DNA of 64,000 nucleotides from Flavobacterium azizsancarii (GCF_027980145.1 NZ_JAMZNK010000007.1:1-64000), one strand, 5' to 3'; counted from the stretch's first letter, positions 34,807-44,329 are shown. Program-made: numbers and translations. Notes: generated by a model not told the origin, from the sequence alone.

Positions 34807-35427
34807 ATGTTTAGCAAAATGAGAAATATAGACACAGCCTTTGGCCATGTAAGGAGTTTTACCATGCTGGTGATTCTGGTCAGCACCATTATCTGCTGTT
34901 ATACGCTTTATAAAAGTTTTACATCAATTACCCTTATGCAGGACAAGGTTTATATTTTGGTAAATGGCAAAGCGCTGGAGGCGTACTCCTCGGATAGAAA
35001 AGATAATGTACCTGTGGAGGCCAGGGATCATGTAAAAACTTTTCATGGGTTTTTCTTTACCCTGGACCCTGATGATAAAGTAATTAAAACCAATATAACC
35101 AAAGCGCTTTATCTGGCCGATGATACGGCCAAAAGGGTGTATGATAATTTAAAAGAGAATGGGTATTACTCGGGTATTATATCGGGGAATATCAGCCAGA
35201 GAATTTCAATTGACAGCATCACTATTGATACCAATCAATATCCCTATGATTTTAAATGTTATGCAAAGCAAAATATTATAAGAACTACCAGTATTTTAAA
35301 TAGAAACCTGATCACTGAGGGCACCCTTAGAAATGTATCAAGAAGTGATAATAACCCGCATGGGTTTTTAATTGAAAGATGGAATACTATTGAAAATAAG
35401 GATTTAGGAGTGGAAAACAGAAAATGA
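34807..35427 (+). CDS. traK: Conjugative transfer protein TraK (VirB8/TrbF-like)
   Basis: A 206-aa protein. A single N-terminal membrane helix (MLVILVSTIICCYTLYKSF) is followed by a periplasmic domain with ALEAYSSDRKDNVPVEARDH, then VKTFHGFFFTLDPDD and LIERWNTIENKDLG, typical of TraK. It is a bitopic scaffold of the transfer complex. Its stop overlaps the traL-like start by four bases (ATGA), showing translational coupling. Confidence 0.9.
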   Translation: MFSKMRNIDTAFGHVRSFTMLVILVSTIICCYTLYKSFTSITLMQDKVYILVNGKALEAYSSDRKDNVPVEARDHVKTFHGFFFTLDPDDKVIKTNITKALYLADDTAKRVYDNLKENGYYSGIISGNISQRISIDSITIDTNQYPYDFKCYAKQNIIRTTSILNRNLITEGTLRNVSRSDNNPHGFLIERWNTIENKDLGVENRK

Positions 35428-35828
35428 TGCGCGCTTTATTTAAAAACAAGCAGATCCCAATAAGTCCGAGGTATTATCTGCTGGTAAGGGATAAATGGGC
35501 AAAAAAAATGAGCGCATTAACTTTGAATTTATCAAAAAAGGTCCTTGTATTTTATCTGATTCTCTTTGTCCTGGTTTACGCAGGTATAAGTCTTTATACT
35601 GTATATGATGCTTTGTGGAATAAAGAGCCTAAGGGGCGAAGGGCGAGAATTGCTCCTGATCATTTAACTGAGATAAAAGCTTCACTGTGTACAAGTAATC
35701 AACCCGTGTTATCTAAAACTGAATTTGAAAACGCAGTGCGGTTTAGTATTTATCTGGACAGTATTAAAAAATCCAGGGAACAAGAAAAAAGCTTTGAGAG
35801 CCTGCATGAGAAAAGAGCGGGCCATTAA
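35424..35828 (+). CDS. traL: TraL-like small membrane protein (DUF3989 type)
   Basis: A 134-aa protein. The first 45 residues are basic, then one transmembrane helix (VLVFYLILFVLVYAGISLYTVYDAL) and a polar C-terminal tail rich in Lys and Glu. Size, topology and the place between traK and traM fit the DUF3989/TraL proteins. It overlaps traK by 4 bp and ends 55 bp before traM. No catalytic motif is expected for this family. Confidence 0.7.
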   Translation: MMRALFKNKQIPISPRYYLLVRDKWAKKMSALTLNLSKKVLVFYLILFVLVYAGISLYTVYDALWNKEPKGRRARIAPDHLTEIKASLCTSNQPVLSKTEFENAVRFSIYLDSIKKSREQEKSFESLHEKRAGH

Positions 35829-35883
35829 GACATTTTCTAGGTGCTGAGAAATATAAAAAAAAAGAATTTTAAAAAATAAATCC

Positions 35884-37176
35884 ATGGAAAACAAAACAAT
35901 TAGTTCCAAAGAATCTAAACACCGCAAAATGCTACTGGTGTTGCCAATTATAACACTTCCATTTCTAACGATGATATTCTGGATATTAGGTGGGGGAAAA
36001 GGCAGCGCAAGTGAGATTGCCACAGAGCAAAAAAGAGGATTTAATGTAACGCTTCCTAATGCGAGATTTAAGCAAGACGCTGAGCTGGATAAGATGAGTT
36101 ATTATGAGAAGGCTACAATTGACTCTTTAAAGCTTGAGGAACAGATTAAAAAAGATCCCAATTATTCAAGGCCAGTATTCTCTGAGGATCCCGGGTCAGT
36201 TTCAGGGGAATTAGAAACTGATCCGAGAATTTTTCCAAAAACAAGAACGGCTTTAAATACAGGTTCTCTTAAAGGGGAGAGCGAACAAAGGATGTATCAA
36301 AAATTAGAAGCGCTTCAAAAAGTAATTCAAGCGCCGGTAAAAAAAATAGACAATCAGAAGGATATGAGAGAATTTGAATACAGTAATTCTTCACGAGATG
36401 CCTTAGAGCAGATAAAAGGGGTGCAAGAGATGATATCTTCTATAAATGCGCCCTCTGAGCCAGATCCCGAACTGCGCCAACTAGGAGCAATGCTGGAGAA
36501 TATTCTGGACATTCAGCACCCTGAGCGTGTGCAGGAAAAACTAAGACAGATTTCAAAAAGCCAAAAAGGGAAAGTGTTTGCAGTGAGTAAAAAAACACAA
36601 GAAGAGCCAGTTTACTCACTCGTGCAAACAAACACAAGTGGACCAGGGATCCCAAATTCTAATTCTTTTTACTCTTTAGACCAGGACCCTTTAGATAACC
36701 AGGCGCAAAACACACTCGAGGCGGTGGTGCATCAGACGCAGTCTGTTGTAAATGGTTCGGTAGTAAAACTCAGATTAACCACAGATGTTTTTATTAATGG
36801 AATCCTTATTCCCAGAAATAGTTTTGTTTTTGGAATTGCTTCTTTAAAAGGGGAGAGACTCGAGGTTAAGATAAAGACAATAAAATTTAATACCTCGATA
36901 TTTCCTGTGGAACTCTCTGTTTATGATATGGATGGAATTGATGGAATTTTTATTCCCGGAGCCATAAATAGGAATGTTGCAAAAGCGTCCGCAGACAGAT
37001 CCCTGCAGGGTCTGGGCATTGAGGGATTGAATGATTCGTGGACAGGACAAGCGGCAACGCTTGGTGTTCAGGCTGCTAGGAGTCTGATGAGTAAAAAGGT
37101 AAAACTAATTAAGGTGGTTCTAAAAGCAGGCTATCAGGTTCTGCTTTATGATCAGAAAGAAAAAAATGCCAAATAA
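35884..37176 (+). CDS. traM: Conjugative transfer protein TraM (VirB10-like)
   Basis: A 430-aa protein. One transmembrane helix lies near residues 16-37 (LLVLPIITLPFLTMIFWIL). A long linker rich in Glu, Gln and Ser follows. The C-terminal conserved domain (about 280-425) contains VVKLRLTTDVFINGILIPRN, GIASLKGERLEVKI and FVFG-type strands typical of TraM/VirB10. The protein would span the periplasm and link inner and outer membrane parts of the secretion channel. It ends 17 bp before traN. Confidence 0.9.
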   Translation: MENKTISSKESKHRKMLLVLPIITLPFLTMIFWILGGGKGSASEIATEQKRGFNVTLPNARFKQDAELDKMSYYEKATIDSLKLEEQIKKDPNYSRPVFSEDPGSVSGELETDPRIFPKTRTALNTGSLKGESEQRMYQKLEALQKVIQAPVKKIDNQKDMREFEYSNSSRDALEQIKGVQEMISSINAPSEPDPELRQLGAMLENILDIQHPERVQEKLRQISKSQKGKVFAVSKKTQEEPVYSLVQTNTSGPGIPNSNSFYSLDQDPLDNQAQNTLEAVVHQTQSVVNGSVVKLRLTTDVFINGILIPRNSFVFGIASLKGERLEVKIKTIKFNTSIFPVELSVYDMDGIDGIFIPGAINRNVAKASADRSLQGLGIEGLNDSWTGQAATLGVQAARSLMSKKVKLIKVVLKAGYQVLLYDQKEKNAK

Positions 37177-37193
37177 CACTTAAATATTCGAAG

Positions 37194-38015
37194 ATGAAAA
37201 ATAGTAAATTATGGTTGAGTATTGGGATTTCTATAGTTGCAATTTCAGTATCTGCTCAACAAGATTTTAATAGTGAGGTGAATAATATCAATTTGAGTTA
37301 TTCTAAGACTACAAGTATTGTATTTCCCTACGCCATTAAAAGTGTAGACAAAGGAAGTGCTGAGATTCTGGTTCAAAAGGCAAAAGGAGTAGAGAATATT
37401 CTATTTTTAAAAGCAGGCAGGCAGAATTTTGCCCAGACTAACCTGACTGTTGTTACCGCAGATGGTAAAGTCTACGGTTTTATTTTAAATTTTGATCAGC
37501 TGTGCCCCACTTTGCACTTAAAGGCTGAACTTGTTTCGAATTTTAATACAGAGGCGCTTTTTTCTTCAGAGAATGAAAACCAGAAACAGATAAGGCATTA
37601 CGCCGAGCTGGCTTTATCCAAAATAAAAAAAGTGTCTGGACTCCATTCAAATAAGTTTTCTGTAGACCTTAGGGTAAACGGTATATTCATACACCATGAT
37701 ATGATGTACTTCAGAGTGCGGCTTGCAAACAATTCAAGAATCAATTATGATCTGGACCAGTTGCGCTTTTTTATCAGAGATCAAAATAAATCAAAACGAA
37801 CCGCTGTGCAGGAACTGGAAATAGTGCCGGTTTTTTGCTCTTCTGTGCTCTCTACAATCAAAGATCATTCAGAAATAACTTTAGTTTTTGCAATACCCAA
37901 GTTCACTATTGCAGAGAGAAAACTCCTCAGCGTGGAGCTAACCGAGAAAAACGCAGGCAGACATCTTGAATTAAATATCAAAAACACTGATCTGATGAAT
38001 TTGGAAATATTATAA
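37194..38015 (+). CDS. traN: Conjugative transfer protein TraN (VirB9-like)
   Basis: A 273-aa protein. A signal peptide (to ISVSAQ, about residue 22) is followed by a beta-rich domain starting NINLSYSKTTSIVFPYAIKS and VDKGSAEILVQKAKGVENIL, the classical TraN opening. The C-terminal FSVDLRVNGIFIHHDMMYFR strand region also fits. It is the outer-membrane-associated partner of TraM. In CTnDOT-type operons traO, traP and traQ follow; none is found here, so this is the last recognisable canonical tra gene in the window. Confidence 0.9.
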   Translation: MKNSKLWLSIGISIVAISVSAQQDFNSEVNNINLSYSKTTSIVFPYAIKSVDKGSAEILVQKAKGVENILFLKAGRQNFAQTNLTVVTADGKVYGFILNFDQLCPTLHLKAELVSNFNTEALFSSENENQKQIRHYAELALSKIKKVSGLHSNKFSVDLRVNGIFIHHDMMYFRVRLANNSRINYDLDQLRFFIRDQNKSKRTAVQELEIVPVFCSSVLSTIKDHSEITLVFAIPKFTIAERKLLSVELTEKNAGRHLELNIKNTDLMNLEIL

Positions 38016-38052
38016 AATTTATAATCACATACTAATTTTAAAATCTAATATC

Positions 38053-38850
38053 ATGAACGAGAAAAATTTTGAGTACTTAAGCGATCAGCTTAAATACACC
38101 GGATTTGGAGAAGCTTTGCAAATAGAGTTAAAAGAGAAAATGAAACAACAAGAGCCCTCCTTCATATTATATCATGAAACCTATCATGAGGATCGTGTGG
38201 CCAGAGCTACTCTTACTTTTAACAAGGCAAAGGATAGCGATATGTATTTTTTTAATTCCTATAGGGTTGAACTTCAAAAAGAGAATATTACAGATGCCTT
38301 GGAACATACCTTTTATATGGGTAAGGGAAGTAATATTACCATGAAAGAATCCTACAACCTTTTAATGGGAAGAGCAGTCAATAAAGACCTTACAAATAAA
38401 GAAGGTGCGTCTTATAATGCCTGGGTCTTGATAGACTTCAAACAAGGGGATGAGAATGGTTTTAAATTAAAGCAATACCATCAAAATTATGGTTATGATC
38501 TTCTTGAAACCCTAGGTAAATATCCTATAAAGGAACTCGAAAACGAGACTTTTCAGAAGGATCTTATCCGCTCACTTCAAAGAGGGAACCTGCAAGAGGT
38601 TACTTTTTTAAAAGAAGACAAACACATTAAATTATTTATAGAGGCTAACCCGCAATTCAAGACCATAGGTATTTATGATGATAACATGAAAAAAATGGAC
38701 AATCGAAATTATAAGGATGTCAAACAAATCGAGGTTGTTTATGAACAGGTCGGTGAGACTAAAAAAAAAATTGAGCATCATGAGAACAATCAAAATGAAT
38801 TACCCAAGCAAACCAGTAATAGAAGACAAAAACGCTCCAATTCTCTTTGA
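38053..38850 (+). CDS. Accessory protein of the conjugative element, unknown function
   Basis: A 265-aa protein. It opens MNEKNFEYLSDQLKYTGFGE and carries KQQEPSFILYHETYHEDRVA and KESYNLLMGRAVNKDLTNKE. These segments are familiar from hypothetical proteins (DUF3945-like N termini) that follow tra genes in Flavobacteriia elements. The C terminus is basic (NRRQKRSNSL), consistent with nucleic-acid contact. Its last 71 bp overlap, in another frame, the start of the next gene. Function not known. Confidence 0.6.
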   Translation: MNEKNFEYLSDQLKYTGFGEALQIELKEKMKQQEPSFILYHETYHEDRVARATLTFNKAKDSDMYFFNSYRVELQKENITDALEHTFYMGKGSNITMKESYNLLMGRAVNKDLTNKEGASYNAWVLIDFKQGDENGFKLKQYHQNYGYDLLETLGKYPIKELENETFQKDLIRSLQRGNLQEVTFLKEDKHIKLFIEANPQFKTIGIYDDNMKKMDNRNYKDVKQIEVVYEQVGETKKKIEHHENNQNELPKQTSNRRQKRSNSL

Positions 38851-39142
38851 TAAGGAGACAATTTTAAAATCGTTTTCTTTTTTTTTCTCAGCAATAGAGA
38901 AAGATTACCGTATCAGTAGTACTCATTTAGGAATATTCTCAGCGCTTTTACGCTATAGCATCTTGCAAGGGTTTGCCAATCCAATTAGGGCTTTTAGCTA
39001 TCAAATTATGCCACTGGCGAAGATATCTGCCTCCGGGACCTATCACAAACACATTCGCGAGCTTAGCCAATATGGGTATATAAAATACGAGCCTTCCTTT
39101 AAGAACAATAAACCCAGCCGTATTTATTTTATAACCCATTAA
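38780..39142 (+). CDS. Winged-helix-like element protein, 120 aa
   Basis: The start is chosen at the ATG at 38780 (MRTIKMNYPSKPVIEDKNAP), because the conserved-type region begins there; the longer frame from 38717 adds only shadow sequence of the previous gene. It contains FDKETILKSFSFFFSAIEKD, STHLGIFSALLRYS, ISASGTYHKHIRELSQYGYI and KYEPSFKNNKPSRIYFI. This is an arrangement of helices ending in a beta wing that suggests a small DNA-binding replication or control protein. It overlaps the preceding gene by 71 bp. The same kind of protein recurs in Bacteroidetes conjugative elements. Confidence 0.6.
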   Translation: MRTIKMNYPSKPVIEDKNAPILFDKETILKSFSFFFSAIEKDYRISSTHLGIFSALLRYSILQGFANPIRAFSYQIMPLAKISASGTYHKHIRELSQYGYIKYEPSFKNNKPSRIYFITH

Positions 39143-39170
39143 AAAAGAGCTCAGCTACTGGCTTGAAAAT

Positions 39171-39218
39171 AATCCGTAGTAAAATGCAGCTTTCAACCTT
39201 AAGGTTTTACTACGGATT
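39171..39218. terminator. Long stem-loop at the end of the transfer region
   Basis: AATCCGTAGTAAAA (39171-39184) pairs exactly with TTTTACTACGGATT (39205-39218); the 20-nt loop contains a small CCTT/AAGG stem. It stands 29 bp after the last element gene. There is no clean T-run, so it could also be a border or binding structure, but position favours a transcription stop. Confidence 0.5.
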
Positions 39219-39370
39219 TAAGTCTTATTCTACTGTTTTAATGGCTTAATGTGCATATGGATATTGGGTGATAGGAGTAATTTTGATTGATGTTTTCTAG
39301 GCGTTTTTATTTAGTAAAATAAGAGCGAATTCTTAAAGCGAATGTTTCAAAATACCACAATGCTAATTGT

Positions 39371-39904
39371 ATGACTAACACTAATTTTTTCTTAGAGTTT
39401 GAATTGAACTTATCAGAAATACGAAAGCTTAATAAGATGTATTTTAAAGGTTTATACCATAAGAGAATTCTGTTTGTTTTGAGCGCTTTATTGCTAGGAG
39501 GTGTTTTTTTTGATTTTTTTAATTCAGACAACGATTTAACCCACTGGATTATTAGGACTTTTTTTGTTGTTGCGTGTTTTTTATTTTTTCAGTATTTGAT
39601 TGTAAATGCAGCTTGCAGCTTGATATTTTATTTTGTCAACAAATTGCTAGAATTTGAAGGCTTTGTAAATAGGTATAAATTCAGATTTACCAGTTCTTTT
39701 ATCTGTATTGATTCCCCTCTTGGAGCCTTTACTTATAAATGGTGCTATATAGAAAAGGCAATTTTAACAAAAGACTTTTTCTTTCTCTATTTTAAGGACA
39801 AAAATGGATATATCGTTTCAATTTCAAATAAATATAAAAACAGAAAAATAGATGAATTAGTTGTTTTTCTTCAAAACAATGTAACGCCTGTCATTAAAGT
39901 ATAA
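39371..39904 (+). CDS. Membrane protein with YcxB-like C-terminal domain
   Basis: A 177-aa protein. The N terminus is polar (LEFELNLSEIRKLNKMYFKG). Two membrane helices follow at about 33-50 and 58-90 (ILFVLSALLLGGVFFDFF; IIRTFFVVACFLFFQYLIVN). A C-terminal beta-rich domain (RFTSSFICIDSPLGAFTYKW, FFFLYFKDKNGYIVSISNKY) resembles the YcxB-type fold of small two-helix membrane proteins. It stands alone between the element and the pectin locus. Function unknown. Confidence 0.55.
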   Translation: MTNTNFFLEFELNLSEIRKLNKMYFKGLYHKRILFVLSALLLGGVFFDFFNSDNDLTHWIIRTFFVVACFLFFQYLIVNAACSLIFYFVNKLLEFEGFVNRYKFRFTSSFICIDSPLGAFTYKWCYIEKAILTKDFFFLYFKDKNGYIVSISNKYKNRKIDELVVFLQNNVTPVIKV

Positions 39905-39984
39905 TTCGTTAAATTAGAATATGACCCCACTGCCATATTCTAATTTTTTTTCTTCACCATAATAAAATATAGCTTAATCTATAA

Positions 39985-41109
39985 CTATTTCATCTTATAG
40001 ATTTCTGAACCTGCCAGTAAAAAGCAGCCTAATCCATAATCTTCAAAGTCAGGAATTTTATCATACGATAAAGGCTGACCATCTTTCGGTTCTTTTCCTG
40101 TGGATTGCAAATAACCTAAAAAACCATTTGTATGCAGACTCTCCGTAGTCATTGCATTCCACGCCTTTTGTATTACAGGCAAATAAGTTTCTTTTTTCAA
40201 AATTCCACTGTTTATTCCATAGGCCATTCCGTAAACAAATAAAGCCGTTCCTGAAGTTTCTTTCTCTCCGTAATTTGTAGGATCATGTAGACTCACATTC
40301 CAAAAACCATCGGCTCTTTGAATGGGAAGCAAAGCTGCTGCCATCGCTTTTAAATCTTTTACATATTGCGCCCTGTGTGGCGCATTCTCCGGAATAATAG
40401 TAAGCACTTTTGCCAGTGCGGCAATTACCCAGCCATTGCCCCGGCTCCAGTAGCAATCTTCTCCATTTGGTTCTTTATACGGAGGATCAAAATCAGCATC
40501 ACGCCACCAAAGGCCATCTTTAGGATTAAAAAGCCCGTGATCCCCATGTTTATTTCTCGAGTACAGATACATTTCATACATTTTCTCGAAATAGCGATTG
40601 TCTTTTTCCAGAACGCCCAATTTTGCAAAAACAGGCATACCCATTTGTATAGCATCAATCCAGGACCAATCATCGAGCTGAGGCGTACTTAAAAGCATAT
40701 TGATATTCGCTTTTGTATTTTTTAACTTTTTAGGGTCCGGTTCTAAATTGTATAAATCGATATAGGTTTGGGCCGCGCAATAATTGTCGGCATTCCGGGT
40801 CGTATTGCCGCCATTAAAACCCCATTTATGAAATTCTGACCACCCATATGCATAATTATAATAAGCTTCTTTAGGAAAAATTTCGTGCAATGACATGAGT
40901 CCTTCATAATAAACACCACGAGTCCAGATATTGCTCGGACGCTCTTTATTTGTGATGATTGTTTTGCCCGTCTCAGGCCATTTTTGCATAAAATAATCAT
41001 TGGCAAGCACCATTTGTTTCAGGACCAATTTTTTGTCAAAAGGCTCTTGTGCATTTGTTATGTTAGTATAAGAAAGGCATATAGCGAAAAATAAAAGTAA
41101 TTTACTCAT
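39985..41109 (-). CDS. Unsaturated rhamnogalacturonyl hydrolase (GH105)
   Basis: A 374-aa protein with a signal peptide (to ITNAQ). The (alpha/alpha)6-barrel motifs of GH105/YteR-type enzymes are visible: NIWTRGVYYEGLMSLHEIFP, NADNYCAAQTYIDLY, WSWIDAIQMGMPVFAKLG, YWSRGNGWVIAALAKVL and ETSGTALFVYGMAYG. The enzyme removes the unsaturated uronic acid from oligosaccharides made by pectate or rhamnogalacturonan lyases. No lyase gene is in the window, so it must act on products of enzymes encoded elsewhere. It lies 22 bp after the GH106 gene and shares its promoter. Confidence 0.85.
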   Translation of the reverse strand: MSKLLLFFAICLSYTNITNAQEPFDKKLVLKQMVLANDYFMQKWPETGKTIITNKERPSNIWTRGVYYEGLMSLHEIFPKEAYYNYAYGWSEFHKWGFNGGNTTRNADNYCAAQTYIDLYNLEPDPKKLKNTKANINMLLSTPQLDDWSWIDAIQMGMPVFAKLGVLEKDNRYFEKMYEMYLYSRNKHGDHGLFNPKDGLWWRDADFDPPYKEPNGEDCYWSRGNGWVIAALAKVLTIIPENAPHRAQYVKDLKAMAAALLPIQRADGFWNVSLHDPTNYGEKETSGTALFVYGMAYGINSGILKKETYLPVIQKAWNAMTTESLHTNGFLGYLQSTGKEPKDGQPLSYDKIPDFEDYGLGCFLLAGSEIYKMK

Positions 41110-41131
41110 TTTAATACTCGTTATTTAATAA

Positions 41132-43930
41132 TTAGTTTTGTTCTTTTAATGGCGTAATGGTAACAGGACCTAACAATCCCGAAGGAGTAGGATTCCATTT
41201 TGTGGCATCAAATTTTTTATAATCTTTATCAACCATATTTATTTCGTAGAAAATTTTCCATTCCTGACCTTTTCGTTCCATATCCCTGATCCTGTTAGCA
41301 GAAAGATTAGTCACCTGAACTTTTAAAGTGTTTTTTCCTGTTTTCAATTTTTTAAGATTCAATTGATAAGGAACAGACCAGGCAGTACCAATATATTGGT
41401 CATTTATCCAGACTTTTGCACTCTCACGAACATCTCCCAGATTCAGGTTCCAAAAGGCTGCTTTGTGATTTGGATTCTCAAAATCTAAAGTATAAGTAGC
41501 TGTTCCCGAAAAAGCTTCTGCCTCAGGACTCAATTTTGTCCAGGATTCTAAATAGGATACCGTAGTGCTTGCCGGTAATTGTGGTCCGCCTTTGTCAAAA
41601 GTTATTTTCCAGTTTCCTTTTAAAGTAATTGCATTGCCGGTTGACTCGTAATAAATCCATTTTTTTTGAGATATTGTATTTTCTGTTTTTAGAAAATAAG
41701 ATTGCCCCGGTTCAATTTTGAGTTTAACCTCTGTAGTATTAGCTTTTTTATTGACAATAGCATTCCCGTATGCCCTGGTCAACGGATCGAAAATAACAAC
41801 TTCTTTATTGCCAATCTGAAGTGGAATAAAAGTATCGATTGTTTTTGGAGTATGGTTCACTAGGTAATAAATCTTCTCACCATCGATCGTTCTTCTGATA
41901 TATTTTAGCCCCGTATCAACAAGTGCTTCGGGATATATCTGAGCATTTTCTAAGGTTTTAAAGAGATCTGAAGTTGGTTTTAACTGTTCTTTATTTGCTG
42001 ACAAGAGATTCTGTAGCTGTTCTTCTTGTTTTTTATAATCATTAAATCCCGGAACCGATTCCGGCAAACCCTCAAAAACAATCGAAGCACCTGCTTTTTT
42101 GAGTTCGATTAGCTTTTGCAAAGTTCCAAGTGGCATCTTTTTGCAGGAAGGAACAATGAGCGATTTAAAACTTCCTCCGGGTAAAATGATTTTTCCGTTT
42201 ATGACTTTGGCCTCCGATATAAAATTGTCAGATATAAAATCAACACCATATCCTTTTTTGATTAAACTTTTAGTAGTGTCGTAAAAGGAAGTCTCGTACA
42301 ACCACTCAGATAAAGAATGTATTTTGAACTGAAAGAATAAATCTCCTTTTTGATATTTATCCCAGGTATCAAAAATGGGCCAGTAAAGCAAGATTTCATT
42401 ATCAGATTTTCCTTGTTGCAATAACGACTGACAGTTGGCTATGTATGAAAAAAGAGCAGGGGCATCTTCCCAAATACTATTATTTGCATTAAAATTTACA
42501 GAAGCATAAAATTGCCATCCCGGCCATGCCGCGCGCGTTGGCGAGTAAGTAGAACCATGCAGAAAAACATGATTTACACCATTGAGCATCAAATCTTCGA
42601 CTTCTGGTTTACATTGCGATAAAGCGGTTTTAAAATGTTCCCTAAGCCAGGTAAAAGTCTCCGATGAAACCAGATTTTTTCCCGCGATATGAGCGGCAGA
42701 GGATGAGAATTTGAGCATTACAGGATCAGCATCGCCTTCTCGAATATCTTGTTTCTCTCGTCTGAAACCCGGAATATCAAATGGCATTGAACCAAAAGTT
42801 TCACACTCCGGAATATCTGCAGATGCATATAAATCGATTAGATTTCCAGGAGAGCCATGCGCCTGAAGTTTAGTCTTAAAGTTTTTAGAATGCGCCCACT
42901 TTGTCCATGACTCATCAAATTTATGCAGTAATAAATCCCCAATAGTTTGCCTGTAATCACTTCTTATGCGGTTGCCAATCTCATTGTCTGTTTCATTGAG
43001 TAAAACAGGCAATTGCTTTTTTAAATCATAGCCCCTTAATGTTTTAAATTCTTCAAAAAAATTAGGCGTAAAATCAGTTCCGTATACTTCAAAACTATCA
43101 TTAAAAATAGCACGAATTTTTCCTTCACGTCCTTTAAAAACGGTATTGAACGGAACCACATAAGCATTGAAAGCTTCCTTTGAATAATGATCTAAAGTAT
43201 ATCCTTTTCCTCCCGGAGCAGCTCTTTTTACCTGTTGTCCGGTTTTACCGCTAAATACGGCGTATATTGTGTAATCTGTTTTAGTAGCTTTCCAGTTCAG
43301 TTTATCGGGTTCTGACAGATTGGGTAAGGCAACAGGAGTACCTTCAAGTCCTTTATCTTTCGAATTAGTTTTGTTCTTTTTTAGCTGATCTGTTAGGTCA
43401 ATATATTTGCCATCGCTTCCGTACGCTACAACATACAAAAGCTGCGCCGGTATTTTTTCTTTACTGCTGTCAATTGTAATGTTTTTATTGAAAGTTTCAT
43501 TTTTCTTAAGTACATATTTTTGTACAATTAATTTGGTTGCTGCATAAGGCAAAGTCACCTGAGAACCTCCGTATGGCCATCCTGTTCCTAAAACCATATC
43601 GACCTGCATGTGAAGACTGTCCGCAACATGAATTGTATAATCCAGCATTTCCATCCATTTTGGAGACAGATAATCTATAAAATTATTCTCTTCGCCTTTT
43701 ACGCCATATATGGGCGTTATCTCCACACCGCCAATTCCCGCCTTATCAAAATCGATCAGGCTTTTCTTCAGGTTAGGTTTGTCAACCGCGCTTCCCATCC
43801 ACCACCAACGAGTCCAGGGCTTATTGATGCTTTCCAATTCCGGCCATGGAGAAACGGTTTGCTGCGCAAAAGAACTAAACACGCAGCAAAACAATAATGT
43901 AATAAAGAGGTTTAATCTGGTTGGTTTCAT
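41132..43930 (-). CDS. Alpha-L-rhamnosidase-like glycoside hydrolase (GH106)
   Basis: A 932-aa protein with a signal peptide (to SSFAQ). The N terminus carries PWTRWWWMGSAVDKPNLKKS and AGIGGVEITPIYG, the opening of GH106 catalytic domains. It continues HMQVDMVLGTGWPYGG and SPTRAAWPGWQFYASVNFNA. The C-terminal beta-sandwich, SAKVWINDQYIGTAWSVPYQ, is a galactose-binding-type module. GH106 enzymes release rhamnose from rhamnogalacturonan. It is divergent from the SusC gene, with a tandem ACAGGATRCT operator serving its own promoter. Confidence 0.85.
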   Translation of the reverse strand: MKPTRLNLFITLLFCCVFSSFAQQTVSPWPELESINKPWTRWWWMGSAVDKPNLKKSLIDFDKAGIGGVEITPIYGVKGEENNFIDYLSPKWMEMLDYTIHVADSLHMQVDMVLGTGWPYGGSQVTLPYAATKLIVQKYVLKKNETFNKNITIDSSKEKIPAQLLYVVAYGSDGKYIDLTDQLKKNKTNSKDKGLEGTPVALPNLSEPDKLNWKATKTDYTIYAVFSGKTGQQVKRAAPGGKGYTLDHYSKEAFNAYVVPFNTVFKGREGKIRAIFNDSFEVYGTDFTPNFFEEFKTLRGYDLKKQLPVLLNETDNEIGNRIRSDYRQTIGDLLLHKFDESWTKWAHSKNFKTKLQAHGSPGNLIDLYASADIPECETFGSMPFDIPGFRREKQDIREGDADPVMLKFSSSAAHIAGKNLVSSETFTWLREHFKTALSQCKPEVEDLMLNGVNHVFLHGSTYSPTRAAWPGWQFYASVNFNANNSIWEDAPALFSYIANCQSLLQQGKSDNEILLYWPIFDTWDKYQKGDLFFQFKIHSLSEWLYETSFYDTTKSLIKKGYGVDFISDNFISEAKVINGKIILPGGSFKSLIVPSCKKMPLGTLQKLIELKKAGASIVFEGLPESVPGFNDYKKQEEQLQNLLSANKEQLKPTSDLFKTLENAQIYPEALVDTGLKYIRRTIDGEKIYYLVNHTPKTIDTFIPLQIGNKEVVIFDPLTRAYGNAIVNKKANTTEVKLKIEPGQSYFLKTENTISQKKWIYYESTGNAITLKGNWKITFDKGGPQLPASTTVSYLESWTKLSPEAEAFSGTATYTLDFENPNHKAAFWNLNLGDVRESAKVWINDQYIGTAWSVPYQLNLKKLKTGKNTLKVQVTNLSANRIRDMERKGQEWKIFYEINMVDKDYKKFDATKWNPTPSGLLGPVTITPLKEQN

Positions 43931-44012
43931 TATTTATTCAAAGGTTTAGTTAATATAATTGTACAGATAAAAAAAACGGAAACATTGTTAGTTTTTATTT
44001 GTTGCAACAAAG

Positions 44013-44058
44013 TAAAAGTAGCTGTAGTGTATCAAAATGCTATCCTGTAGCATCCTGT
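44013..44058 (-). promoter_or_regulatory. GH106/GH105 promoter with tandem ACAGGATRCT operator
   Basis: On the minus strand ACAGGATGCT and ACAGGATAGC stand head to tail (44058-44039). After exactly 18 bp follows TACTTTTA (44020-44013), one base off the Bacteroidetes -7 consensus TAnnTTTG. The GH106 start codon is about 80 bp further on. The same layout recurs on the other strand before susC and before the esterase gene. Confidence 0.6.
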
Positions 44059-44283
44059 TTTTATTAATTATATTAAAAAATTAATTATTTATAAAATACG
44101 GGTATTCCTTTGTGAATTCTTATTTATTGTTTTAAATAAATAAGAAATACTGAAAAATATTTTAATAAAATTTTGGATATGATATTTTTGTATTTCGCAA
44201 TTAATTAAAGATTGTAAATCAGGCAGTTGAACTGTTTTCGTGTTAAAATAAACATAAAAATAAATATAATCTGCTGAAATATA

Positions 44284-44329
44284 ACAGGATACTACAGGAT
44301 ACTGCGGGAACTACTTCTGGATAAATTTG
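44284..44329 (+). promoter_or_regulatory. susC promoter with tandem ACAGGATRCT operator
   Basis: ACAGGATACT is repeated twice without a gap (44284-44303); 18 bp later comes a perfect -7 box, TAAATTTG (44322-44329). The ATG of the SusC gene follows 34 bp after it. The operator covers the -33 region, which suits an activator that replaces a weak -33 element. Two 10-bp boxes on one helix face fit the two HTH motifs of an AraC-type domain; that identity is inferred. Confidence 0.7.

Noticed and set aside
40366..40692. 108-codon frame antisense to the GH105 gene
   Set aside because: A shadow of a well-supported glycoside hydrolase gene.
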